This document shows positions 1 through 7,438 of a DNA stretch of 64,000 bases, in pieces. The translations under genes were made by a program, and so were the position numbers. The stretch spans positions 6,734,001 through 6,798,000 of the forward strand of contig NZ_CP018870.1 in NCBI RefSeq assembly GCF_001941845.1, given 5' to 3'. The notes beneath the pieces are model-generated. The model saw only the letters and a list, made by a program, of their open reading frames with translations, was not told where the DNA came from and did no database searches. The stretch's first letter is position 1. Each line of letters starts with the position of its first letter. The DNA comes from Streptomyces sp. TN58 (GTDB taxonomy: Bacteria; Actinomycetota; Actinomycetes; Streptomycetales; Streptomycetaceae).

Positions 1-530
1 GAGCCAAAGGCCGAGTGTCGCGATCGCGGCCACGGCTGCTCCCAGAGAAAGAATGGGGCTGTCGACTGGCAGCGGCCAGCGGTGCAGAGCCGCCCCACGG
101 CTTCATGGAAAGGGAGCGCGACCTCCATCGTTCCGTGCCTTGCACGAAGCTTCCCGCACTCCCGGGTTCCATGGAGCTTGCCTCTCCCTGACACCGAGCT
201 ATAGGAAGTGAGGGTAATCTCTCCAGTTGGCCCCAGCGGAATCTCCTTGGAGAACACCCTGCCGAGGACGAGGGGACGGGTTTCGGGCTCCCCGTTGTGC
301 GGGGCGGCCAGATCACCCAACTGCTTCAGGTTTTTTGAGGAGTGTGGGTTCATCTTCTTTGGTCCTTGCGTGGTCTACGGGTCCCGGGAGGATCGCGCCG
401 GCTCCTCAGGGCGGATGGTCATGGTGCATGGCGCGGCCGGGTGGCATCAGGCGCAGGCGTTGTCGCTGTGACCCCTCTCGGCTGGGTCCAGGGAGGCGGC
501 GAGACGGTCGGCTCCGTGAGGTGCTGAGTT
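1..530. other. Gene-poor left edge, probably element DNA
   Basis: I see no convincing coding region in this stretch. The short open frames lack ribosome binding sites and recognisable protein motifs. It lies downstream of the first integrase (which reads leftwards and ends at 531), so it may belong to the mobile element whose other genes lie left of the window. No tRNA or repeat was recognised. Confidence 0.4.
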
Positions 531-1685
531 TCAGGCGGCCAGACCGAGGTTTAGGGCCCTGGCTGCCTGCCCGAGCGACCCAGGCATGAGGTGCCGGTAG
601 ATCTTGAACGTGATGTCGATGCTCTTGTGGCCCATCCATTCGGCGACATCCGTGATGGGGATGCCATGGCTGAGGCAGTTCGAGGCGAAGAAGTGACGGA
701 GGCTGTAGATGACCACGCCGTCAGGGATGGCGAGTTTCTGCTCCTTCTTGAGCCGCTGCCATTGGTTTTGCAGGAGATATGGCTGGAACGGGCGGGTGGT
801 GTCCTTGGGGTGCCGGAGGAGGTAGCCATCGGTGGTGCCGTGCTTGTCGACGTACCGCTCGATGGCGTCCTTGATGCGCGGAGGAAGCGGGACGTCGCGG
901 TACTCACCGGGTCTTCGGTGTTTGAGCGGTCCGTACGTCTTGGTGGTCTGATTGACCTGCTCAGTGACCCGGTAGACATCATCGGCCACGATGTTGCGGA
1001 TGTTGGCCGCAGCGGCCTCGCCGTTGCGCAAGCCGCAGCCACTCATCAGGCCGACGAGCAGCTGGAAGGAGTCGTCGCCGCCGGAACGTATCGCTGCGAG
1101 CTGGCCTGGGGTCGGGATGACGCTAGGACTTGGCGTGTACTGAGGAGGGTTGACGCCTCGTAGAGGGTTCTCATCGAAGATGCCCAGGCGATGCGCATCA
1201 TGCAAGATGGAAGCGAGCTTGTCGAAGGCGTTCGATTGTGTGGCCGCGCCGACGCAGGAAGTCTCCATATTGCGTACGAAGCCTTCGACCACCTTGTGGT
1301 CGAAGCTGTCCATGCGCCGGCTTCTGAGCGCTGGTAGGAGGTGGTTCTCCAGCAAGGAGTCGAGGTGCCTGGCTGAAGACTCAGCCAGACGGCGCTGCCC
1401 TGCCCGCCACTCGGCAACGTACTCGCCAAATGACATGCGTCCGAACTTCTCGATGCGTTCGTGCTTCGCCTGACTGTGGGGTCTTCTCCTCTTTGTGTCG
1501 TAGATCTCGGTGAGCCTTCCGATGGCCTTCTCTTGGGTTTCGAAGCCAGATTCCTGAATCTGGCGTCCCGATGTGCCTCGGAACCGAATCTTGTAGTCGT
1601 GCGGACACTTCGACCACCTGGTCTGTGGGTGATCGCATGACTTGAAGAACGTTCCCATCCCGCGAGCCAGGTTCCTCGTGGCCAC
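531..1685 (-). CDS. Tyrosine-type site-specific integrase (copy 1)
   Basis: A 384-residue tyrosine recombinase for integration and excision of a mobile element. The N-terminal arm-binding and SAM-like regions cover about residues 1-190. The catalytic domain has the first arginine in SGCGLRNGEA, a lysine-containing beta-hairpin segment near GPLKHRR, the box YSLRHFFAS, the conserved GH in WMGHKSID and the nucleophile tyrosine in FKIYRHLMP. The histidine that normally opens the HxxR box is a tyrosine here (YSLR). The start is GTG at 1685, preceded by AAGGAAG. The excisionase-like gene lies 49 bp upstream on the same strand. It is closely related to the integrase at 2145-3302, most strongly in the C-terminal half. 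The family is certain; the substrate site is inferred from the adjacent pirin scar. Confidence 0.95.
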   Translation of the reverse strand: MATRNLARGMGTFFKSCDHPQTRWSKCPHDYKIRFRGTSGRQIQESGFETQEKAIGRLTEIYDTKRRRPHSQAKHERIEKFGRMSFGEYVAEWRAGQRRLAESSARHLDSLLENHLLPALRSRRMDSFDHKVVEGFVRNMETSCVGAATQSNAFDKLASILHDAHRLGIFDENPLRGVNPPQYTPSPSVIPTPGQLAAIRSGGDDSFQLLVGLMSGCGLRNGEAAAANIRNIVADDVYRVTEQVNQTTKTYGPLKHRRPGEYRDVPLPPRIKDAIERYVDKHGTTDGYLLRHPKDTTRPFQPYLLQNQWQRLKKEQKLAIPDGVVIYSLRHFFASNCLSHGIPITDVAEWMGHKSIDITFKIYRHLMPGSLGQAARALNLGLAA

Positions 1686-1734
1686 CTTGTGATCTTCCTT
1701 CGTTGCGTGGGTGTGCTTTCAGCGGCGGTTGGGT

Positions 1735-1929
1735 CTACGTGGGACTGGGCAACTTCCTTTGTCCGATCCACGCTTGGACCTCGGACGCCTTGAATTGGAT
1801 CTTCGCGTTGCGGCCCGTGCCGAACTTGTAGGGCGTCAGGCCCGATCGCGCTGCCTCTCGATAGACCCAGACCAGCGACATGTTGAGGTGCGCCGCAAGT
1901 TCCTTCGCGGTCATGAACTGCGCTGGCAT
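1735..1929 (-). CDS. xis: Excisionase-type helix-turn-helix protein
   Basis: A 64-residue protein of the MerR/AlpA-like excisionase class (HTH_17). The segment MTAKELAAHLNMSLVWVYRE, residues 6-25, is the helix-turn-helix. It is followed by a basic wing with YKFGTGRNAKIQFKASEV and a terminal helix ending in AWIGQRK. Such proteins bind attachment-site arms and steer the integrase towards excision, or act as small transcription factors. It is immediately upstream of integrase copy 1 and co-directional with it, as in Streptomyces integrative elements. The start is ATG at 1929 behind AAAGGGG. A role as the directionality factor is inferred from position and fold. Confidence 0.85.
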   Translation of the reverse strand: MPAQFMTAKELAAHLNMSLVWVYREAARSGLTPYKFGTGRNAKIQFKASEVQAWIGQRKLPSPT

Positions 1930-1942
1930 GGCGCCCCTTTCG

Positions 1943-1960
1943 TTTGCTGGAACTTCGTGA
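1943..1960. other. Candidate attachment-site remnant in pirin-like sequence
   Basis: Just upstream of the excisionase gene the top strand reads TTTG CTGGAACT TCGTG. Translated rightwards, this is Trp-Asn-Phe-Val, the motif found in pirin proteins just before their C-terminal region. The 8-base word CTGGAACT (1947-1954) recurs at 3403-3410, exactly where the pirin 3' fragment begins, and in both places it is preceded by TTTG. I infer that the two copies are att half-sites of elements integrated into a pirin gene. The shared core is short, so this is tentative. Confidence 0.35.
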
Positions 1961-2144
1961 GATCGATGGTATGGAGAATCCCCGGTTTGGCTAACCGGCG
2001 ATCATCGGCTATGCATGAAGGGTCATCCGCCGGGTTGCCGCAGCGTGGGCTGCTCGGCGCGTCCAATCGGTCGGCGGGAGTTCGGTTCGCCCCGGGGGCC
2101 GTTCTGGAGCCTGTGCTGAGAGCTCTGGACGGTGGGGGTGCACG

Positions 2145-3302
2145 TCACGCGGCCAGACCGGCGTTGAGGAGCTTGGCGGCTGTGCCGATCGAGCCGGGCA
2201 TGAGGTGTCGGTAGATCTTGAAGGTGATGTCGATGTTGTTGTGTCCCATCCATTCGGCGACGTCGGTAATGGGGATGTTGTGCCTGAGGCAGTTCGAGGC
2301 GAAGAAGTGGCGGAGGCTGTAGATGACCATGCCGTCGGGTATGTCGAGTTCGCCCCGCCTCTTGAGCCGCTGCCACTGGTTCTGCAGGAGGTACGGCTGG
2401 AAGGGCCGCCGGCCAGGGTCCTGCGGGTGGCGCAGGAGGTAGCCGTCTGTGGTGCCGTGCTTGTCGGCATACCACTCGATGGCGTTCTTGGTCCGTTGGG
2501 GAAGCGGGACGTCGCGGTATTCGCCGAGCTTGCGGTGCTTGAGTCGGTCGTACGTCTTGGTCGACTGGTTGACCTGCTCGGTGACGCGGTAGACGTCGTC
2601 AGCCACGATGTTGTTGACATTGACAGCGGCCGCCTCGCCATTGCGTAGCCCGCAGCCGCTCATCAGGTCCACCACGAGTCGGAAGGTGTCGTCCCCGGCT
2701 CCCCGCAGGATCTGGAGCTGGGCAGGGGAGGGGATGACGGCACGCTTGGGGTCGTACTGAGGTGGCTTGACACCCAAGAGGGGGTTGTCGTCGAAGAGCC
2801 CCAGGCGATGTGCGTCGAGGAGTATCGACTTCAGCTTGTCGAAGGCGTTCGACTGGGCTGCGAGTCCCGCGCCGTTGCGTTCCATAGTCCGGATGAACCC
2901 GTCCACCACCTTGTGGTCGAAGGTGCTCATGCGGCGGGTGGCGAGGGCGGGGAGAATGTGGTGCTGGAGGAGTGAGTCGAGGTGGCTGAGGGACGCCGCT
3001 GCAAGGTGCCGCTGGCCGGCCTTCCACTCGGCGGTGTACTCCCGGAACCGCATCTGGCCGTACTTCTCGAGGCGCTCGCTCTTCGCCTGGTTCGCGGGGG
3101 CGACCTTCTTCGCTTTGTAGACACTGGTCAGTCGGTCGATGGCCTCGTCTTGCGTCAGGAAGCCCGACTCCTCGACCTGTTTGCCGCTGGGAGCCCGGTA
3201 GCGGACCTTGTAGAGGTGCGGGCACTTCGCCCAGCGGGATGCCTGGTGCTCGCAGTCCTTGAAGAAGGTGCCCATGCCTCGGGCGAGTGTCTTGGCTGGC
3301 AT
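2145..3302 (-). CDS. Tyrosine-type site-specific integrase (copy 2)
   Basis: A 385-residue paralogue of the integrase at 531-1685, with the same architecture and near-identical catalytic blocks: SGCGLRNGEA, a lysine near DRLKHRK, YSLRHFFAS, WMGHNNID and FKIYRHLMPG. As in copy 1, the first residue of the HxxR box is Tyr instead of His. The start is ATG at 3302 with GAGGAG upstream. Only about 95 bp separate this start from the pirin fragment, so there is no room for its own excisionase. Either it shares the one at 1735-1929 or its partner was lost. The gene appears intact. Two related integrases in tandem suggest accretion of elements at one target or partial duplication. Confidence 0.95.
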   Translation of the reverse strand: MPAKTLARGMGTFFKDCEHQASRWAKCPHLYKVRYRAPSGKQVEESGFLTQDEAIDRLTSVYKAKKVAPANQAKSERLEKYGQMRFREYTAEWKAGQRHLAAASLSHLDSLLQHHILPALATRRMSTFDHKVVDGFIRTMERNGAGLAAQSNAFDKLKSILLDAHRLGLFDDNPLLGVKPPQYDPKRAVIPSPAQLQILRGAGDDTFRLVVDLMSGCGLRNGEAAAVNVNNIVADDVYRVTEQVNQSTKTYDRLKHRKLGEYRDVPLPQRTKNAIEWYADKHGTTDGYLLRHPQDPGRRPFQPYLLQNQWQRLKRRGELDIPDGMVIYSLRHFFASNCLRHNIPITDVAEWMGHNNIDITFKIYRHLMPGSIGTAAKLLNAGLAA

Positions 3303-3397
3303 GTGCCTGGGACTCCTCGGATGCCGATGCTGACGGTTTGCTGACCGTCAGCGATCCGAGACCCATTTGACCTGCGAAAACGTTCCTGTGTCGCGCT

Positions 3398-3562
3398 TTG
3401 TTCTGGAACTGGATCGGCCGCTCGCACGACGACATCGCGCAGGCCCGCGAGGCCTGGATGAACGGGTCCCGATTCGGTGAGGTGAAGGGCTACGACGGCC
3501 CTCCGCTTCCTGCTCCGGATCTTCCTCCGACGCATCTGAAGCCGCGCGGTCGAGTCCGCTGA
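3398..3562 (+). pseudogene. 3' fragment of a pirin gene, truncated by element integration
   Basis: The frame ending at the TGA at 3560-3562 encodes about 54 residues, beginning FWNWIGRSHDDIAQAREAW and continuing with RFGEVKGYDG, PAPDLPP and PRGRVR. This is the typical C-terminal end of actinobacterial pirin-family proteins. There is no start codon or N-terminal cupin domain; an in-frame stop lies at 3368 and the sequence upstream is the integrase promoter region. The gene has therefore lost its 5' part at about 3398-3403. A pirin gene is the known chromosomal target of the phage phiC31 serine integrase in Streptomyces. Here the neighbouring recombinases are tyrosine-type, so a different element has probably used the same kind of target. 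Confidence 0.75.
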
Positions 3563-3635
3563 CCTGCGGTTATTCGGACGTCCGACGGCGTGAACACCTA
3601 CGGAAGGGAAAGGCTCAGCACTCCCGAGAGAGGAG

Positions 3636-3655
3636 CGAGGAACGCGCCTTCCTCG
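3636..3655. terminator. Hairpin between pirin fragment and amidinotransferase
   Basis: A 7-bp inverted repeat, CGAGGAA / TTCCTCG, with a 6-base loop lies between the convergent pirin fragment and the amidinotransferase gene. The position suits a transcription terminator. There is no long T tract, as is usual in Streptomyces. Confidence 0.45.
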
Positions 3656-3709
3656 TTGCCCCCAGGTACTCGGTACATCCGTGCGGTCTGTTGGTGTGGT
3701 GGCGTGTGT

Positions 3710-4858
3710 TCAGGGTGCGGTCGCGCGGGTTGGCGGGGGGAAGTAGGAATCGAGCGCGCCGCGGCGACGGATGTCGAGGGTGGCGCAGTGGAATGACCCG
3801 CCGAACGGCGCGTAGTGCAGGAGGTCGCAGGGGACGGGCTCGAAGCCCCACCTCTCCAAGGCGCGCAGCATGCGGGTGTGGTGGCGTTCCGCGATCACGC
3901 GTTCGCCGTCGATGACGAGGACGTTCATGCTCAGCCACTTCCCGCACATGGAGGTGATTTTGAGCAGCCGTTCAGGGAGCGGATCGGGCTCGGGCGCGAT
4001 CAGCACGTCCCACCCGTCGAGAACCGCGGGCAGGCGGTCGGCGTCGACGTACTCCGGATTCACCAGCACCTTGCCCGGGGCGAGGGGGAGGAACGTCGTG
4101 TCGATGTGCATCGGCGTACGGCAGCGGCTCTCGATCTCGTGGATGCGGTAGTCGGGCCCCAGGTGGCGGCGCAGCCACTCGATGCCCATACGGTTGGTCA
4201 CGTTGCTCCGCTGGGCGAACAGGTCACGGCCCGCCCGCACGAAATCCGCCGCGTCGAAGACCGGCTCGAACTCCGTGGTCAGGTAGCGCACCTGCTCGTC
4301 AGCCCCGGGGACCTGGTAGTCCGCGTCGAACAGGGCCTCGGTGAGCTGCGGCTTGGGGGCCGACGTCCAGCGGGCGCCACGGCGGAAGTAGTCCTTGACG
4401 AGTGAGCGGTAGGAGAAGGTCTCGTAGTACCGGCACGGCCAGGCCATCGGGGTTTCGATGATCTCGTCACCGATCACCAGCAGACTGTCACGCGGACAGC
4501 TGTTGGCGAACCCGCGTGACGGCCAGTCGGGAGTGGCGTACCGCTGGCGGTGGTCAACAGGGTCGGGGCGCCTGACCGTCACACCCAGGGACTGCAGCAG
4601 GGCGATGAACCGGTCGAGTTCACGCTGGGCCGGCTCGACGATGGCGCGGGGATAGCGGACGCCGGCGGCCAGCCCCTGCAGCCGTCCCGCCCACGCCGGG
4701 ACGTTGCAGGTCACGATCGGATGCCTCGACGGGAACGTCGCACCTTCCAGGCGCCCGACCACGACCTCCTCCAGCGGGTCCCATTCATTGTGCGAGCAGA
4801 CCGGCGACGCGAGGGAGTGCACGCTGTCGTCGGCGGTTACGATCCGTGGCGATGACAT
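3710..4858 (-). CDS. Arginine amidinotransferase family enzyme
   Basis: A 382-residue enzyme of the glycine amidinotransferase family, which moves the amidino group of arginine to an amine acceptor through a cysteine intermediate. Visible family features are the N-terminal NEWDPLEEVVVGR, the active-site region FDAADFVRAGRDLFAQRS (contributing the aspartate), the histidine in MHIDTTFLPL and the C-terminal nucleophile cysteine in GGSFHCATLDIRRRG. All triad residues appear present. The start at ATG 4858 was chosen because GAGGGGAG lies upstream and the family homology begins nearby; an in-frame extension to 4939 lacks support. Relatives make guanidino compounds such as creatine precursors, streptidine intermediates and lysine-derived toxins. 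No biosynthetic partners are nearby, so the acceptor amine cannot be named. Confidence 0.9.
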   Translation of the reverse strand: MSSPRIVTADDSVHSLASPVCSHNEWDPLEEVVVGRLEGATFPSRHPIVTCNVPAWAGRLQGLAAGVRYPRAIVEPAQRELDRFIALLQSLGVTVRRPDPVDHRQRYATPDWPSRGFANSCPRDSLLVIGDEIIETPMAWPCRYYETFSYRSLVKDYFRRGARWTSAPKPQLTEALFDADYQVPGADEQVRYLTTEFEPVFDAADFVRAGRDLFAQRSNVTNRMGIEWLRRHLGPDYRIHEIESRCRTPMHIDTTFLPLAPGKVLVNPEYVDADRLPAVLDGWDVLIAPEPDPLPERLLKITSMCGKWLSMNVLVIDGERVIAERHHTRMLRALERWGFEPVPCDLLHYAPFGGSFHCATLDIRRRGALDSYFPPPTRATAP

Positions 4859-5406
4859 CAGGCCTGAACTCCCCTCGTCCCAGCCGCTACCTCTCTGCCC
4901 CGCAACCGGGCACCCCAGGTGGAGCGGCGCCCCGTACAACCACGATGAAGGATCGTGGCGTGCTGCGCGCGCTGGGCGTACTGAGAAGGACCTGGTCGGT
5001 TTCGCTTGCGCAGGCTGCTGATCTCGGCGTCCCGCCTGGTTTCGCCGAGGGTCGTCCTGCCCTGCTCGGCGACGCGGGCGTCATGCAGCGGCGCAGACGG
5101 TCGAACGCGGCGGGGTGGAGCGCGGCCGGGTTCTGCACGGGAAGCGGGTCGCGGTCTGCCGAGATGACGTCCCTGCCCTGGGCGTTCGGCAGGTAGGTGC
5201 CGCAGAGGCCGGGCCGTCCGTTGACCGGGTCTCTGGGATACGCGACGCCGCTGCCGGGTGGGCCGCCATGCGGCAATCGGGCCGGCCCGAGCCGAGGCGC
5301 CCGCCCGGGCCGTTCACACGCGTCGGACAGCCAATCGTGACGGCAGGATCCGGCCCCGCCGAACAACATTGCCGGCCTGTACACCACTTGTCGGCCGGTG
5401 ATCGGC
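4859..5406. other. Intergenic stretch without a supported gene
   Basis: This stretch holds the upstream region of the amidinotransferase and the downstream region of the small zinc-ribbon gene. Open frames in it are antisense-type GC artefacts with no ribosome binding site or motif. No strong repeat or hairpin was noticed. Confidence 0.4.
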
Positions 5407-5610
5407 TCAGTGGTTGTGGTGCGGCCGAGTGCGTATGGGGTAGTCGGCGTAGTCGGAGCAGTCGGGATTGCGGCAGGGGCCGGGCTCCCAGACGGGGACG
5501 AAGACCCCCAGGGTCTTGTGCCGTCGTTTGATCACCGTGTCGACAGGGCGCTTGCAGGTCGGGCAGAAGATCCTGCCCTGCGGCCCGGTCTCGTGTTGGT
5601 CTTTGCCCAT
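5407..5610 (-). CDS. Small putative zinc-ribbon protein
   Basis: A 67-residue basic protein with two cysteine pairs, CPTC (residues 16-19) and CRNPDC (residues 46-51), 26 residues apart. This spacing fits a single zinc ribbon. The rest is hydrophilic with no membrane segment. Function is unknown. It lies 72 bp downstream of the TerC gene on the same strand and could be cotranscribed with it. The ribosome binding site before the ATG at 5610 is weak. The cysteine pattern and an internal codon bias typical of real genes are the main support. Confidence 0.6.
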   Translation of the reverse strand: MGKDQHETGPQGRIFCPTCKRPVDTVIKRRHKTLGVFVPVWEPGPCRNPDCSDYADYPIRTRPHHNH

Positions 5611-5682
5611 TCTTTAACAATAGTCCGTGACGGGGGACCGTGGTAGTCATCCCTGGTCGCCAGCCGGTGCGGGGGCCCCAGT

Positions 5683-6771
5683 TCAGTGCGACGGTCGCGG
5701 CGGGTCGTCGGGTGGCTCATCTCGCTCTGTCCCGGCCTGCCGATCGTCCTCGGAGGCGGTGGTCTGCTCGGTCTCGGCGCCGCCGACTCCTGGCTGGTGG
5801 TTCGGGGCGGGCAGCCGCAGGCTGAACAGGATGGACAAGGCGAGCACGGCGGCGATGACGGCCAGGCTGACGGGCGAGGGGATCTCGGGGATCGCGGGGC
5901 TGATCATCTTGTGGGATGCCTGGAGGATGAGCTTGATGCCGATGAAGGAGAGGATCACCGCGAGGCCGGTGTTGAGGTAGTGGAAGCGGTCGAGGAGGCC
6001 GGACAGCATGAAGTACAGGGCGCGCAGGCCGAGGATGGCGAAGGCGTTGCTGGTGTAGACGATGAAGGCGTCGTCGCTGACCGCGAGGACGGCTGGGACA
6101 CTGTCGACGGCGAAGATCAGGTCGGCAGCCTCGATCGCCGCCACCACCGCGAGCAGCGGCGTGGCCACGAGCTTGCCGGCCTCCCTGACGAAGAACTTCG
6201 CTCCCGCGTACTCGTCCCGGACAGGGATGATCCTTCGCAGCATCCGCACTGCGAAGCTGTTGCCCGGGTCGAACGTCTCTTCTTCCTCTCGGAGCAGCTT
6301 GTACGTGCTGTAGAAGAGGACGGCGGCGAAGGCGTACAGGACCGCGGTGAAGCGGCTGACCACGGCCACGCCGAGGGACAGGAAGATGCCACGGAAGACC
6401 AGGGCGCCGATGACGCCGAAGAAGAGTACGCGGTGCTGGTAGGCGCGGGGCACCTTGAAGTAGCCGAAGATCACGGCGAACACGAAGAGGTTGTCGACCG
6501 ACAGGCTCTTCTCCAGCAGCCAGGCCGTCGTGTACTCCGTGCCGGCGGTCGTTCCGAGGACGAGGAAGACGACCGCGCCGAAGACCAGGGCGAGACCCAC
6601 CCACAGCCCGCTCCAGGCGGCTGCCTCTTTGAAGCCGATGACGTGCGCGCTGCGGTGGGCCAGCAGGTCCACCGCCAGCGACACCACCACCGTCGCGGCG
6701 AACGCAACCCACAGCCAGAGCGGGACCTCAAGCACGTCGGCCACCATCCCCGCGGCCGGTGCCGGACGCAC
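5683..6771 (-). CDS. TerC-family integral membrane protein
   Basis: A 362-residue polytopic membrane protein of the TerC/Alx family, with about nine hydrophobic segments. The family signatures are two acidic motifs inside membrane segments: SVDNLFVFAVIFGYFKVP at about residues 90-107, and AADLIFAVDSVPAVLA in the second half. Members are linked to tellurite resistance and to manganese export across the cytoplasmic membrane. The C-terminal 50 residues are hydrophilic and rich in Glu, Asp and Pro. The start is GTG at 6771 with AAGGG upstream; an ATG at 6747 is an equally sensible start just before the first membrane helix. It is divergent from the phosphoketolase gene and next to the DevSR-like module, which suggests a stress role. 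The transported ion is not evident from sequence. Confidence 0.92.
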   Translation of the reverse strand: MRPAPAAGMVADVLEVPLWLWVAFAATVVVSLAVDLLAHRSAHVIGFKEAAAWSGLWVGLALVFGAVVFLVLGTTAGTEYTTAWLLEKSLSVDNLFVFAVIFGYFKVPRAYQHRVLFFGVIGALVFRGIFLSLGVAVVSRFTAVLYAFAAVLFYSTYKLLREEEETFDPGNSFAVRMLRRIIPVRDEYAGAKFFVREAGKLVATPLLAVVAAIEAADLIFAVDSVPAVLAVSDDAFIVYTSNAFAILGLRALYFMLSGLLDRFHYLNTGLAVILSFIGIKLILQASHKMISPAIPEIPSPVSLAVIAAVLALSILFSLRLPAPNHQPGVGGAETEQTTASEDDRQAGTERDEPPDDPPRPSH

Positions 6772-7438
6772 CGACCCTTATAAGCGAGTCTGAGGCATCG
6801 CGCCCCCGGCGTCGCGGCGGCAGCGGCAGGCGGCGGCAGGCAGCGGCAGGCGGCGGCAGGCAGCCGCGAGGCCGGGAGTCTCCATGACCGCACTCGGCGT
6901 GCCGGCCTCTGCCCGACCGCCAGGTGTGCGCCCTGCTCAGCCGGACCGGTCTCCGCCGCCGGCCCGCCTTCACCGCGCTCGTGGGAACTCCTCCGTGGCC
7001 GCTCTCAGCCTGTCCGGCACCGGCGGTTCCCGGCAGAGAGCCGACGGGGCCGTCGCCGCGGGGCGACCCGGCCCCCTCACCGCCCACGCGTCCGGGACGT
7101 ACGGGCATCCGCGAAGAGCTGTTCGGTCCAGGGACAGGCCAGGGAACAGAGCCAGGCACAAGTACAGGACTGGCACGTGGCCGTGGTCAGCCGGGAGAGC
7201 GCAAGGGAACTGCGAAGTGACCCATCCGGCCCTTACCACGACGCTTCTGCTGTGCCAGCGTCTTGGACGGCAGGCGCACTTACGGCCATCGGGACCAGTG
7301 CCCGTGGAAATCGGGAGGGGCGCATGCCGGCTGGGCGGTCAGGCGGTTCGCATTCCTGTGACGCGGGATGTCGCACGCCTCGGCCACGCCGGCCCGGCGC
7401 CCCGCTTGCCGCCCGCGACCACACACGACGGAGGAAGC
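6772..7438. promoter_or_regulatory. Long divergent upstream region of TerC and phosphoketolase genes
   Basis: A region of 667 bp with no supported gene. It contains a short GC-rich array built from CGGCAGGCGG-like units (about 6823-6870) and sequence related to the palindromes in front of the response regulator and the stress protein: CCATCCGGCCCT at 7222-7233, identical over 12 bases to one half and spacer of the site at 12624-12637, and GGGCG-ACCC-GGCCC at 7061-7074. These may be weak regulator sites for the phosphoketolase gene. Confidence 0.4.

Noticed and set aside
531..3302. phiC31-type serine integrase at the pirin site
   Set aside because: Both recombinases have the tyrosine-recombinase motif set, not the serine recombinase N-terminal domain.
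1..3700. tRNA gene as integration target
   Set aside because: No cloverleaf or tRNA 3' end sequence could be recognised near the integrases.
5686..6783. Long open frame on the plus strand opposite the TerC gene
   Set aside because: It is rich in Asp, Glu, Gly and His with no family pattern and lies exactly antisense to a clear membrane protein; it is a GC-bias artefact, as are the long antisense frames opposite the phosphoketolase, ABC and SpoIIE genes.
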